Source of the DNA: Siphonodentalium dalli | Lineage: Eukaryota > Mollusca > Scaphopoda > Gadilida > Siphonodentaliidae | Length of the DNA: 64,000 nucleotides | NCBI GenBank assembly: GCA_032622095.1 | Contig: CP136061.1 | Location: 25,668,991 to 25,732,990 of the forward strand | Direction of reading: 5' to 3' | In this document: positions 42,121-52,719 of the stretch, piece by piece | How the letters are laid out: every line of letters starts with the position of its first letter | Numbering within the stretch: the stretch's first letter is position 1 | Program-made: the position numbers and the translations under genes | Notes under the pieces: model-generated | The model's database searches: none | Seen by the model: only the letters and a program-made list of their open reading frames with translations | Told to the model about the DNA's origin: nothing

Positions 42121-42399
42121 CCCCAGTTACAACAACAACAACACAATATTTTATTTATGACATGTAATTTTATATTAACACATATAGACTTTGAGCAACT
42201 GAAGTATTTGTTCTAAACGACACATAATATAGACTAACATACTCATACAGAACAAAATCATTGTTGCTCCACCGCCCTATTAGACATCCTGAACACACCA
42301 CGAACTGAACAAAATATGATCTCAGTATTATGAATCATGTAATTATAAAGGACAATTACATCAGAAAATATACAACGTTTATGGATGGGTTTGTTCCCG

Positions 42400-44760
42400 A
42401 AACAGTGTGGCACTTTGCTTGGCAAATATGAAGGGCGAATTTGCTATATTTGTCAATAACACTCTACCCAATTTAAAGACTTCAACGCAATACGAAATTA
42501 AGCTATATGGTCTCTAATTCTCTACATTAACCGAGAGTGTGACGGGAATGTAGTTCTATCAGAGAATACATAATTTGTATGGATGGGTTGGGCATGTGTC
42601 GCTTTACACAAAGTGGCTGATACATAAGAAAGACGAATTTGCTGTTTTTGCCCCCCCCTACACAATTGAAGCGTTAAAGTTGAACAACGAACTGAAATGA
42701 TTGCTGTAAATATTAACTGAGGATGTGGGCAAAAATATTAATATCGGGGCGCATATATGGTGTTGATGGATGGGTTGATTGGGTCCCGAAAGCCTTTAGC
42801 ACTTTACGAAAATCGGATGGCAATATCCAAAGGCGAATACGTTTTGTTTTGTGGGACCCCTTTATATGCCCATTTAAACTATTGAACACACCATGCGCCG
42901 AATATTCATTATTAAATCACAGTGTGCACGTGAACGAAAGGTAGTGCTATCAGGGAATATACATGTTATATGGGTAGTTTGGTTCCCAAAATCCTAGGAT
43001 ACTTTACAAGAGGCGGCTGGCAAAAACCAAAGCTGAATATTTTCTTTGAGCACCCTACCCCATTTAAAGTCTTTAACACACTAATGGATGGACATGTTCT
43101 CAATAGTAACTGGGGTGTGGACAAATGGTATGTAATTCGGGAAATATACCTCTTCATTGCACGATGTGTGGGTTGGCTGACTTCCCAATGTCTCAGGCAC
43201 TTTACAAAAAGTGGCTAGCAAAGAGAAGGCGATATCTCACTGTTTTTTGGGTACCTATAACCCTTCTAAACTCTTTAACACACACTGAACCGAATCTATA
43301 TGCTCTCATGTATTATTTACAATTTGTATGGGTGGTTTTGTTCTCGAAATCCTGGAACACTTTACAAAAGGCGGCTGGCAAATACGAAATGTAATGTGTT
43401 AGGCCACACTACCCCATTTGCAGTCTTGTGACACACAATGAACCGAAAGGATGTGATCCCATTATTAACTGCGTGTGTAGAGAAATGGACGCTATATAAA
43501 GAGTATAGTATACCAGGGTCTTGAATGTCTGGGTCACTTTACAAAAAGTTGTTGATGAAAGAGAAAGGCGAATACTCACTGTTTTGGGGGGGGGGGGCGT
43601 TAACCCATTTAATATCTTGATCAGAGCATGGACTGAAGTTATATTCGCTCATACTTAGCTGAGTGTGTGATCGAAAGGTATTGCTGTCATGGAATTATTA
43701 ATTGATATATGGGTGATTTGGTTCCCTCGAAATCCCGGAACACTTTACAAAAAGCGGCTGGCAAACAAGAAGGCGAATTGTCTATGTCTTGAGGACCCCA
43801 CTATCCAACTTGAAGTCTTAACAAGATGATATGCTCTCAATGCTAACTGAAGTTGTGGACAAATGGGATTATTATCTGGCAATACAAATCTGGTATGGAT
43901 GAGATGGTTCCCGATAGCCTATGGCACTTCACAACAAATGGTCAGCAAACGAAAGGGCTAAATTTTACTCTCAGTGGACTCCATCCCTATCTGAAGTCTT
44001 GAACAAAACACTAGCTCAAGACATAAGCTATCCAAATTACCCGAGATTGTGGCCGATTGGCAATGGTCTCGCGAGCCCGCCGTTCGCGAGCACACCGTGG
44101 CACCTTACACACAGCAGATGGCAAACGGTGAAGGCGAATTTTATGGGACCCCTACCCCATGTAAACCATTGAACCTACCCTCATGGTCAAACGACGATAT
44201 GGACAAATGACTATTCTATAAAGAAATACACAATTGTTATAAATGGGTTAATACCCGACAGTCAGGGGCACTTTACAAAAAGCGACTGAAAAATAAATAA
44301 TGCGATTTTTCAATGTTTGTATTACCCCCTTCCCAATTTGAAGACTAGAACACACCACGGATTGGAATGATATCATCATTGACTGCGTGTATGGACAATG
44401 GCGAGTTAATTGTACAAGGACGTAAGCAATGTAAATAGATGGATTTGGGTTCTGAAAGAATGAGCACTTAACGAAAAGTGACTGGAAAATAAGAAAGGCA
44501 AAATTTTGAGGACCCCTACTTTATTTGAAATCTTGGAAGACACCACATGGTTAAATTATATGACCTCAATATTAATTGAGGGCTTGACCAAAGGTTAGTT
44601 TTTATCAGAATATTAATATGTGTTGTTTCCCGAATGTCTGCATCATGTGGCACTCCATAACAAGCGGCTGGCAAATGTTCACTGTTGTATGTACCCCTAC
44701 CCTATTTGAGGTCGTGAACACATCATGTACTGAAGGGATTATGAATTCAATATCAACATA
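42400..44760 (+). repeat. about 13 degenerate ~190-bp repeats
   Basis: The phrase GCACTTTACAAAAAGCGGCTGGC and variants recurs near 42408, 42600, 42800, 43000, 43198, 43358, 43529, 43740, 43924, 44100, 44270, 44465 and 44650. Each is followed by AAGGCGAAT, a C-rich CCCCTACCCCATTT and 'GTCTTGAACACACCA'. Spacing is 160-210 bp. Open frames across it are incidental. Confidence 0.8.
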
Positions 44761-45289
44761 TATTGTGGCCGAAACTATGCGATATACAAGTATGTGGTAG
44801 TCATATCCTGAGGTAAACAATTTATCTGGGAGGGAGATTGTATGGGAAAATTAGGATGTAATCCTGTTGGAACTGATTGGATACAATGATATACACATAG
44901 TTTCGTTGGAGCTGATTGGGCAGATAATGTTGTTTTCGTCATTAACACGCCCGTCGCCGTACGATTGCAGGCGATCTGGGGGTGGTAAATTTCGCGCTCA
45001 GCAGGGTTTCAATGCTTTTCACGAAGTTTTAACAAATGGCAGCATTATGGAAACCGCTTTGTTTTTTAGATAAATGTCTGAACCCCGTCAACTATTTTAA
45101 TATTTTCGCGCTGACTGAGTTGCTGTACATAAAAAGAGTATTTCTGATAAAATTACATTCAGTATGGCGCATAGAACCACTGTATTCCAAAAAGTAATGA
45201 TATGCTTTTTCTATTTGCCAAAATGACAGAGAGGGGACGTTTTAATGTGCTTACTCAATTGGCCATAGTTCAAACTACTGTTCAATCTT

Positions 45290-45418
45290 AAACGCGAATG
45301 GAGTACTTGTGCATCTATACGTCGGACATGCTGGGTTCTCCAGCTGTCCAATTATTGTAATCTCTGTATACCATTATTGTTTTTTTGAGAATAAACTATT
45401 GATTGGTTGATTGATATG
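45290..45418 (+). mobile_element. LINE 3' tail remnant
   Basis: TCTCTGTATACCATTATTG is followed by TTTTTTTGAGAATAAACTATTGATTGGTTGATTGAT, ending in a short TTGATTGA-type microsatellite, typical of LINE 3' ends. It lies just inside the right arm of the second foldback element. Confidence 0.45.
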
Positions 45419-45429
45419 CGACACTTAAT

Positions 45430-46909
45430 TAGTGTATGTAATAGCCAATAAAATGCGTTGTTGTAATTTGGGGTCTGGAAGACTGAACACGTCTTTAATC
45501 ACGCAAGCAATGTCCCCGGGCTCAATTTTCAGCAAAAGAATTATGTTGGGTCCCAGTATGATCAATTTGGGAAGTTTGCTAAAGTTCTGAACAAAAATAT
45601 GTAATATTTCGACCAAAAACGTGTATGGGGAGGTGTAGCTAAAATCCATTATTTCGCAAATTGTTCTAAATTTCCGTTAACTTCTTTCTGCATATGCTTG
45701 GCAAATAACTGCATCACCATAACAATTAAATATTTGGGCATTATAACAATATCCATTTGAATGATAATGTTCGAAAAATAATATTTTTGTGAAAAAGTGC
45801 GATTTTTCAGCAAAAAATAAATATTTTGGTTCCAAATGGCAGGAAGATCTAAATTAACCAACACTTTTTTTCATATCAGGTAGAAGTATGGTATGATGTA
45901 GTGATTTTAACCCCAACAATATGGGCAAATAGGCTAGGACATAGCCACAGGGCTCGCTTTACTAAAATCGTTAATTTCTGGAAAAAGTCATTGGAGGGTA
46001 TGGCTCATCGTCGATTTGACAATAGCCACCACCTATTCCGTTATTTTCCAATTTCTGTCAAATTCTTTCTACTTGTGTTGTCCAGATAACTACTGAGCCA
46101 TATGTTATATAGTTGGTCACGTTGCTTATAACAAAGGTTTTAGTACTTAACACCGATGTTAATGCATGCACAATTAACTGTTATCAATAAAATAATTGTT
46201 GTTGTTGTAAATGGGGGTCTGAAAGCCTGAACACATCTGTAATCGATTAAACGGCATCTCTGAACAACACTATCAGTACAATATTTATATTGGGTCCCAT
46301 TCAGATCAATTCAAAAATGTTTGTAATGACATTATCAAAAATATGTATTTTTTTCGACCAAAAACGTGTTTGGGGGAGGGGTAGCTAAAATCCAATATCT
46401 CGCAAACCGTTCAAAATTGTTGTTAATTTCTTTCTTCATATGCTTAACAGATAACTACTACGCCATATGACCTAAATATTTCAATATTATTGCAATATAC
46501 GTTTGAATGATAATGTTCGAAAAATATATATTTTTCGAAAAAGATGGAGTTTTCAACAAAAAATAAATGTTTCGGCTCCAAATGGCACGAAAATCAAAAT
46601 TAACCAACACTTCTTGCATATCAGGTACAAATATGGTATGCTGTAGTCATTTTAACACCAACAATGTGGGCAAATATCTTAGGACATAGCCGCAGGGCTC
46701 ACTTTACCAAAATCGTTAATTTCTGGGAAAAGTCACTGGTGGGTATCGTTGATCGTCAATTTGAGAATAGCCACCACCAATTCCGTTATTTTTCACTATC
46801 ATTTTCGTAAAGAGTATATATTTCTCCTTTAAAAAAAGTTAGTTTTAACTTGTTCTACCGTGGGTAGGGGTGTCTCGAAAACTAGAGCTCTTTTTCGATT
46901 TGGCCGCTG
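45430..46909 (-). repeat. second foldback, right arm with tandem duplication
   Basis: Inverted relative to 41069-42120. A block is present twice: CAACAATATGGGCAAATAGG...GACATAGCCACAGGGCTCGC near 45915-45960 and CAACAATGTGGGCAAATATC...GACATAGCCGCAGGGCTCAC near 46660-46705. The inner copy is more diverged. Confidence 0.75.
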
Positions 46910-47084
46910 CACTATTACCTTAAGTCAAGTTAAGTGCCGTTAAGTTGTCAAAACATCGTGTCATTCTTTACTCCAGTCCACGCATTGACATAATTAATGA
47001 ATAAACACATGTTTTGTTGGTCAAAATCTTTAATAATATATCATCAAAAATCATAAAAGAACATAATTACTGTTAACAATTTCT

Positions 47085-47165
47085 GGACAACCCGCCCGTG
47101 TTTATCGGGACGACCCGCCCCGAAAACAGCAGAGGGGCGGGTTGTCTCAGGGGCGGGTAGTCCCG
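47085..47165. repeat. GC-rich interleaved palindromes
   Basis: GACAACCCGCCC (47086-47097) pairs with GGGCGGGTTGTC (47135-47146), while CGACCCGCCCC (47111-47121) pairs with GGGGCGGGTAGTCCC (47150-47163). The block is strikingly GC-rich in an AT-rich setting and sits at the right edge of the 6.4-kb insertion in repeat R. Confidence 0.65.
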
Positions 47166-47171
47166 TTCCCT

Positions 47172-47410
47172 TTTTTGTATATTGGTATCGCATGTGTGTG
47201 GTCGGGTTTGCATATTGGTTACGTATTTGATATCTCACACGCATACGGCCTTGTTTATGTGTTCAACTATTTTTATATGTAGCACGCATACGGACGTGTT
47301 GGTATTTATTGACGTTCTTGATATGTGTAAAATAATTTGTAAGCAGTGAACTAATTTTGTAGGCTTAATTCACGTTCCAGGTTGAAATAATGAAATGCAT
47401 CATTGCACAA
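47172..47410 (+). repeat. dispersed repeat R, second copy, second half
   Basis: Matches about 30693-30920: 'TATTGGTATCGCATGTGTG', 'CACACGCATACGGCCTTGTT', 'GTGTAAAATAATTTGTAAGC', 'TTCCAGGTTGAAATAAT'. Confidence 0.8.
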
Positions 47411-47793
47411 CCATGGCGTAATAAATCATTTTACTTCTCTTTAACATAAATTGTGATCAGTCAATTTTACATCGGGTGTAAACTGCTATAACGCATGTTG
47501 TATGATATAGAGTCTGAAGTTTTAATATTATGTAGTATGCACTGGTGTTGAATGAGAACAAACCAAGTGAAGACAGCAAAGTATATGGGATGTTGTGGGC
47601 ATCGTTACAAATTAAGGCCACAGAACTCCCCATTGCAAGTTTGAGACAAAGCCTGACGTTGAACCCATATCACCCCCTGTCATCATGGTAACTGCTATGA
47701 CTGTTGGATCAACAGTACATTTTAATTAGGCTGAATTCAGTGAATTGCTCATTGTCGCTTGGTTTCGTGCCAACGACCCACATGATCCATTAA

Positions 47794-48320
47794 AGATGGT
47801 CTCTCTCTCTCTTTGTAAACATGTGTTATATAGTTACCGGGACATAAACTATTAGATCTGAATCGGAAGACTCCTGTCCGGAAATGCTTCTATCGATTAA
47901 TATTGATTATATTTCGAATAATTTCTTGTCTAAAACCGTGTGTTGTTTAGCTAAGGAACTGTTTAACAGAGACCAGACAGAAATGTTATTGTGTAATTTT
48001 GTCACAAATAAGCGTTAATTAGACTCATTATCGCTTATAACTATGGAATAACAAAAATGCAATCAATCAATCTGGGAAATTTGACGTTGGAAGCGTAGCT
48101 ATGGGAACACCCCAATTATCTCTATCGCTATATGGTATCGCCTGAATGGTCTGTTCTAAAAATAGAACAATAAAGTGTCCCATTTAATCATCTCATTTTA
48201 CAATAAAATATTCGAAATAAAATCAATATTAATTGATAGAAGCGTTTCCGGACAGGGGTCTTCAATTATTATTTGTTATTTGACACACCCGGAACTATTG
48301 CAAAATTGTTATATGAACTT
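47794..48320. mobile_element. TTAA-type MITE, copy 2 (inverted, decayed)
   Basis: Starts with TTAA (47790-47793) and AGATGG, and shares CTCCTGTCCGGAAATGCTTC, 'TCGATTAATATTGATT' and 'AATTTTGTCACAAATAAGCG' with the reverse complement of 3270-3789. Similarity fades before the right end, and no closing TTAA was found. Confidence 0.65.
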
Positions 48321-49139
48321 TGAACGTTGAAATCCACTCCGATTATAAACAAATAATTATATTATATACTAGCATGATTACCCGGCGTTGCCCAGGTTAA
48401 AATGATATGAAACCCTCTGCTGTGGACATTCGGGGGGAATAGATAATACTCTTGTTAAAAAGTGTTACACGTATTATCAAAATTGTATATCCAAATGGCA
48501 TCACAAAACGTCATTCTTATATATAGTAGTGGCACACCTTGTCGGAGTGATTTTCATTTTGTTTATCGCGAATAAATCGTCCCACCAATAAAGAAAACAA
48601 TATTTATCTACAACTGAGCGTACTTCAGACGTTATAATTTTTTTAAATTGTACAGTCGACCTGGTTGCAATTGATATTTGTTTTGTTTTTCTTTTTGTGT
48701 TTTGTTTTAAATATTTTTTATTGGGATAAAAACATGTCTAAATGTCTAAATCCCACCAACTTTATATTGTATACAGACAATGTGGTCATGGAATATTTAT
48801 ACATGTCATTTTGTGTTGTGTGGATAACTGTTCTTCATCGTTACTATTGGCTTGTGTGGATGATTGTTGTCAACAATTCTGTGTTAAAGACATATTATGT
48901 ACTTGTTCGGGTGCGTGAAACTGATAAGTTAGTAATCAGGAACTATGCCAACTGGAGGAATGTAGCATTCACCGAAAATCTCAAGGAAATCGACCGTACC
49001 ACTCCATAGAAAACATCGTCTGAACTACGCTAAATTGTAAATATTTACTACTCGAATCGGGACGCATCTATCAGGTTAATTGGTTTGAGTGAAATATACT
49101 TGGCTAGTGAAAACGATATGGCTATGTCATCATTGCTCC
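48321..49139. other. gene-less stretch with one unrecognised open frame
   Basis: Near 48370 lies 'GATTACCCGGCGTTGCCCAG', a hairpin phrase that in many invertebrates marks one end of dispersed repeats. The 114-codon frame at 48665-49009 is hydrophobic and Tyr/Trp-rich without a recognised family. I do not call it a gene. Confidence 0.4.
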
Positions 49140-49350
49140 TGGCATGAATTAAAACACATCTTGTTAGACTGACAGTCATTGCTACATATTCCGAATGACG
49201 TGTGGTACCATGTCATTGACCAATATGGTATTGAATGTTTCCTCTACCTGGACCAATTACCCCGATTGCAGCTGTTGTCTGCCATTCTGGGATCTCCTCC
49301 AAGAGATCTCGCTCTACTGTCAGATGATCACTGCATCACAACAATCTGAC
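49140..49350 (+). pseudogene. LINE ORF2 C-terminal remnant
   Basis: One frame reads WHELKHILLD, a stop, then a pattern ending in LPRLQLLSAILGSPPRDLAL, which resembles the C-terminal His/Cys region of LINE ORF2 proteins (E-x-H-x-LL-x-C, then a Leu-rich end). One in-frame stop. The assignment is tentative. Confidence 0.4.
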
Positions 49351-50530
49351 TCGCTTGCTGGTTAGGTCGGCCGCATTTAAGAGTGATTTTTTCTTATACA
49401 ATTAATAACTTTGATTGAAACGTATCTTGTTTTGCCAAATACTGTTTGGTATATACATTGTATGCTAATTGTTGGGAGGACATACACAAATCGACGAGCT
49501 TGTGATAATTATGTTTTTGATATGGCACGAGAACTAGTGCGGAAGGATAGCACGAGGTGTGCAGCCTCGCGTTCTAGCCTTCCTCGCTGGCACAAAGTAA
49601 TATTTACAAAGCCCGTCTGTGCTTAATTAAATCACGTTCGATGATTGGTCAACTGCAAATTAGGTTGCATAATCGCTTAACACACATACCGTAACACGAA
49701 CACGACGACACAAATTGTCAGCATAATAATTGGGGTGCTTTTAATGTCTTATTACCTTTGTCACGAAATGCATCTTGTTGTAATGTTGATGAAGTGCATC
49801 CATGGATGATCTGCGTTTTTATCTCGCGACCATTTACCCCATCGTATACCAACATCACCTGCAACAGGATTGGAATCAAATCCTGGAAAATCTGGTAACA
49901 TGCTGATATTTCGATATATTTAAATTATTGTCGCCAATGTTATGTTTTGGAGATACTTTAGAGATGATTTATAATCGAACACGTTTGATCGTAAGATACT
50001 GGCGCAGCCATATTTGTTGATATAAAAGTTAGACACCACCGGATATTTACCGGAACGAAATGAAAGGTAACACTAAAATGCCTATTGCATTGAATAGTGT
50101 AACTGTTCTCATCACATTATGTTATATTTCTGTATCAACGCCATCAAAACAAAATAAATCAAATATAAAACTAACCGCAACTTCTTAGCACAAGCTATCG
50201 TCTGCCGAAACGAGTCTGTAGCGCTTACATGGTGGCTGTTTCCCCCCGGATCGCGGTAAATTCCACCATAATGGCTTCGTCTGAGAATTTATCTCAATTT
50301 CACGGGTACGTTTTCCGTACAATTTACTGGAATTTCTGACAGTGTACAGTCACAGTTAGAACCAATATTTAATAACGGTGCACAAAGTAGAGCGATGGCA
50401 ATGCTTATAGTCCGGGGACCAGTCAATAACGGTTACAGTTAGAACATGTACACAAGTTGACGACGTCGTACATCAGCCGTAGTCGTAACTGCTATCTGTG
50501 AATTTTATGAAACATCCCTGGTGTCTTCAT
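49351..50530. other. gene-less stretch
   Basis: No recognisable coding frame, array or RNA gene over about 1.2 kb. Confidence 0.4.
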
Positions 50531-50757
50531 TCATAAGATAATTTTACGCACCACCTGATTGGTTACCTCCCTATAGTGTCTCCTTTCATTAGTTAATTGT
50601 ACGCACCACCTGATTGGTTACCCCCTCCCTAGTATCTCCTTACATAAGTTATTTTACGCATCACCTGATTGGTTACCTCCCTATTGTTTCCTTTCATAAG
50701 TTAATAGTATGCACCACCTGATTGGTTACCTCCCTAGTGTCTCCATTTATAAGTTAA
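50531..50757 (+). repeat. ~53-bp minisatellite, left part
   Basis: Four copies of ACGCACCACCTGATTGGTTA, CCTCCCTAGTGTCTCC and TTCATAAGTTAATTTT. The array stops at 50757 and resumes at 52316. Confidence 0.85.
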
Positions 50758-51420
50758 CTAGCAGATTAGCCCGCCACTTGCGGATTGGTCCTATGGCTTT
50801 GGTCGATCCATTAATTTTAGTTTTTCAAGGTAACCCCGTACGTCGCTGCCACCGCTGATGCCCGAAATATCGCCCAGGCTCATTTGCGGGTACCCGTGTC
50901 AGGGTCATGTTGGGTGAACAAAATAACCGGACAAAAATATTTCCCGTCCCGAGTTGACCATATATAACAAATTTCACATCGATGTCACCGCTGACTATCG
51001 AGATATCGCCAAAGGTCATTTGTGGGTACCCGTTTCAAGGTCAAGGTCACATCGAGCGGACAACATGACCCGACGAAAATCTCCCCTGTCCCTTGGAACC
51101 CCTCAGTACGAAATTTCGTCTCGATCTCCCCAGTTTCCGAGACGGTCAAATGCCGTACATATTTTCACTAAAGTAGATAAACGCTCTTTAACAGCGACGC
51201 CTCATAGACAAACGCTCATTAATTATCACGCGATTAACCCATCAATCCCCATTACGGTGGCAGTTGAAGGGTGAAGGAGTGGCCACACGGGCTCGGGTCC
51301 GAGTGCACTGCCTGTTGGTTTTTACCCTTACACAGCAAGTTCGGGTTCAATCGGCCCAGCAGTTCTCGAGTCTATGGCGCACATATATACGGAAGTCTCA
51401 AAATATATAGTAGACTAGCC
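50757..51420 (-). repeat. dispersed repeat D, copy 1
   Basis: Read on the minus strand it begins near 51420 (TCTACTATATATTTTGAGAC), continues with 'GGGCCGATTGAACCCGAACT' and ends with GTACCCGCAAATGAGC-type sequence. It matches 62645-63245 on the plus strand in the same order (for example AAAGGTCATTTGTGGGTACC, 'TTGGAACCCCT', 'GCGATTAACCC'). Class unknown. Confidence 0.65.
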
Positions 51421-52258
51421 GATGAGCCCGACGTTGTCCGGGCTATTCAAAAACCAAATTTCAAGTCGATAGCTATTCAAAAACCAAATTTCAAGTCGAT
51501 AGCTCAACCCGTTTCCGAGATCTGGTCTGCGCCAGCGCGAAGCTGGCGTCGCACGGGCTCGGCGACCCGATAAAATTCGTATCCGGGGCAAGATACATTC
51601 ACATAGCAAATTTCAAGTCGATAGCTCTACCCGTTTCCAAGATCTCGTCTGCGCATGCGCGAAGCTGGCGTCGCACGGGCTCGGCGACCCGATAAAATTC
51701 GTATCCGGGGCAAGATACATTCACATAGCAAATTTCAAGTCGATAGCTCCACCCGTTTCCGAGATCTCGTCTGCGCATGCGCGAAGTCGGCGTCGCACGG
51801 GCTCGGCGACCCGATAAAATTCGTATCCGGGGCAAGATACATTCACATAGCAAATTTCAAGTCGATAGCTCTACCCGTTTCCAAGATCTCGTCTGCGCAT
51901 GCGCGAAGCTGGCGTCGCACGGGCTCGGCGACCCGATAAAATTCGTATCCGGGGCAAGATACATTCACATAGCAAATTTCAAGTCGATAGCTCCACCCGT
52001 TTCCGAGATCTCGTCTGCGCATGCGCGAAGTCGGCGTCGCACGGGCTCGGCGACCCGATAAAATTCGTATCCGGGGCAAGATACATTCACATAGCAAATT
52101 TCAAGTCGATAGCTCCACCCGTTTCCGAGATCTCGTCTGCGCATGCTCGAAGCGGGCGCCGCACGGGCTCGCCAATACGACAACGACGACCGCCTGGTCA
52201 AACTACACACACGTACCAAGTTTCGTCCCGATCGGTCGAGAATCGTAGATTTGTATTA
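51421..52258 (+). repeat. 122-bp tandem array with dimeric order
   Basis: About 5.5 copies of a unit containing CAAATTTCAAGTCGATAGCT, ACCCGTTTCCRAGATCTCGT, CTGCGCATGCGCGAAG and TCGGCGACCCGATAAAATTC. Two variants alternate (CTCTACC...CCAAG...GCTGGCG versus CTCCACC...CCGAG...GTCGGCG), so the real period is 244 bp. Open frames through it are incidental. It ends in a short ACAGACAG run (52265-52285). Confidence 0.9.
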
Positions 52259-52315
52259 ATGACATACAGACAGACAGACAGCCAGACAAACAGAGATCTT
52301 CAAAATATATATGAA

Positions 52316-52668
52316 ATTTTACGCACCAACTGATCTGTTACCTCCTTAGTGTCTACTTTCATAAGTTAATATTACGCACCACCTGATTGGTTACCTCCCT
52401 AGTGTCTCCTTTCATAAGTTAATTTTACGCACCCCAACTGATTTGTTACCTCCTTAGTGTCTACTTTCATAAGTTAATATTACGCACCACCTGATTGGTT
52501 ACCTCCCTAGTGTCTCCATTCATAAGTTAATTTTACGCACCAACTGATCTGTTACCTCCATTGTGTCTACTTTCATAAGTTAATTTTACGCACCACCTGA
52601 TTGGTGGCCTCCCTTGTGTCTCCTTTAATAAGTTATTTGTACACACCACCTGATTGGTTACAGGAGAA
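52316..52668 (+). repeat. ~53-bp minisatellite, right part
   Basis: Six to seven copies of the unit seen at 50531-50757, including a CAACTGATCTGTTACC variant. The 1.56 kb between the two parts is an insertion. Confidence 0.85.
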
Positions 52669-52719
52669 AGCAGCAACAATGCGGACGTCTAGTTATCTCG
52701 GTCTTTGTGTCCTGGCTTT

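Larger units (their letters stand above)
41061..46917. mobile_element. second foldback element, ~5.9 kb
   Basis: The ends are inverted: ATAGTACAGCGGCCAAA at the left and TTTGGCCGCTGCACTAT at the right. Arms of 1.0 kb or more (41069-42120 and about 45430-46909) flank a core of degenerate ~190-bp repeats. No transposase was recognised. A clean target duplication was not found. The CAGYGGCC start resembles hAT-type termini, but this is weak evidence. Confidence 0.7.

Noticed and set aside
48665-49009. 114-codon hydrophobic open frame
   Set aside because: No recognised family, splice context or neighbours; compatible with chance in AT-rich DNA.
51271-52333. Overlapping open frames across the 122-bp array on both strands
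   Set aside because: Both strands stay open because of the repeat composition; no family recognised.
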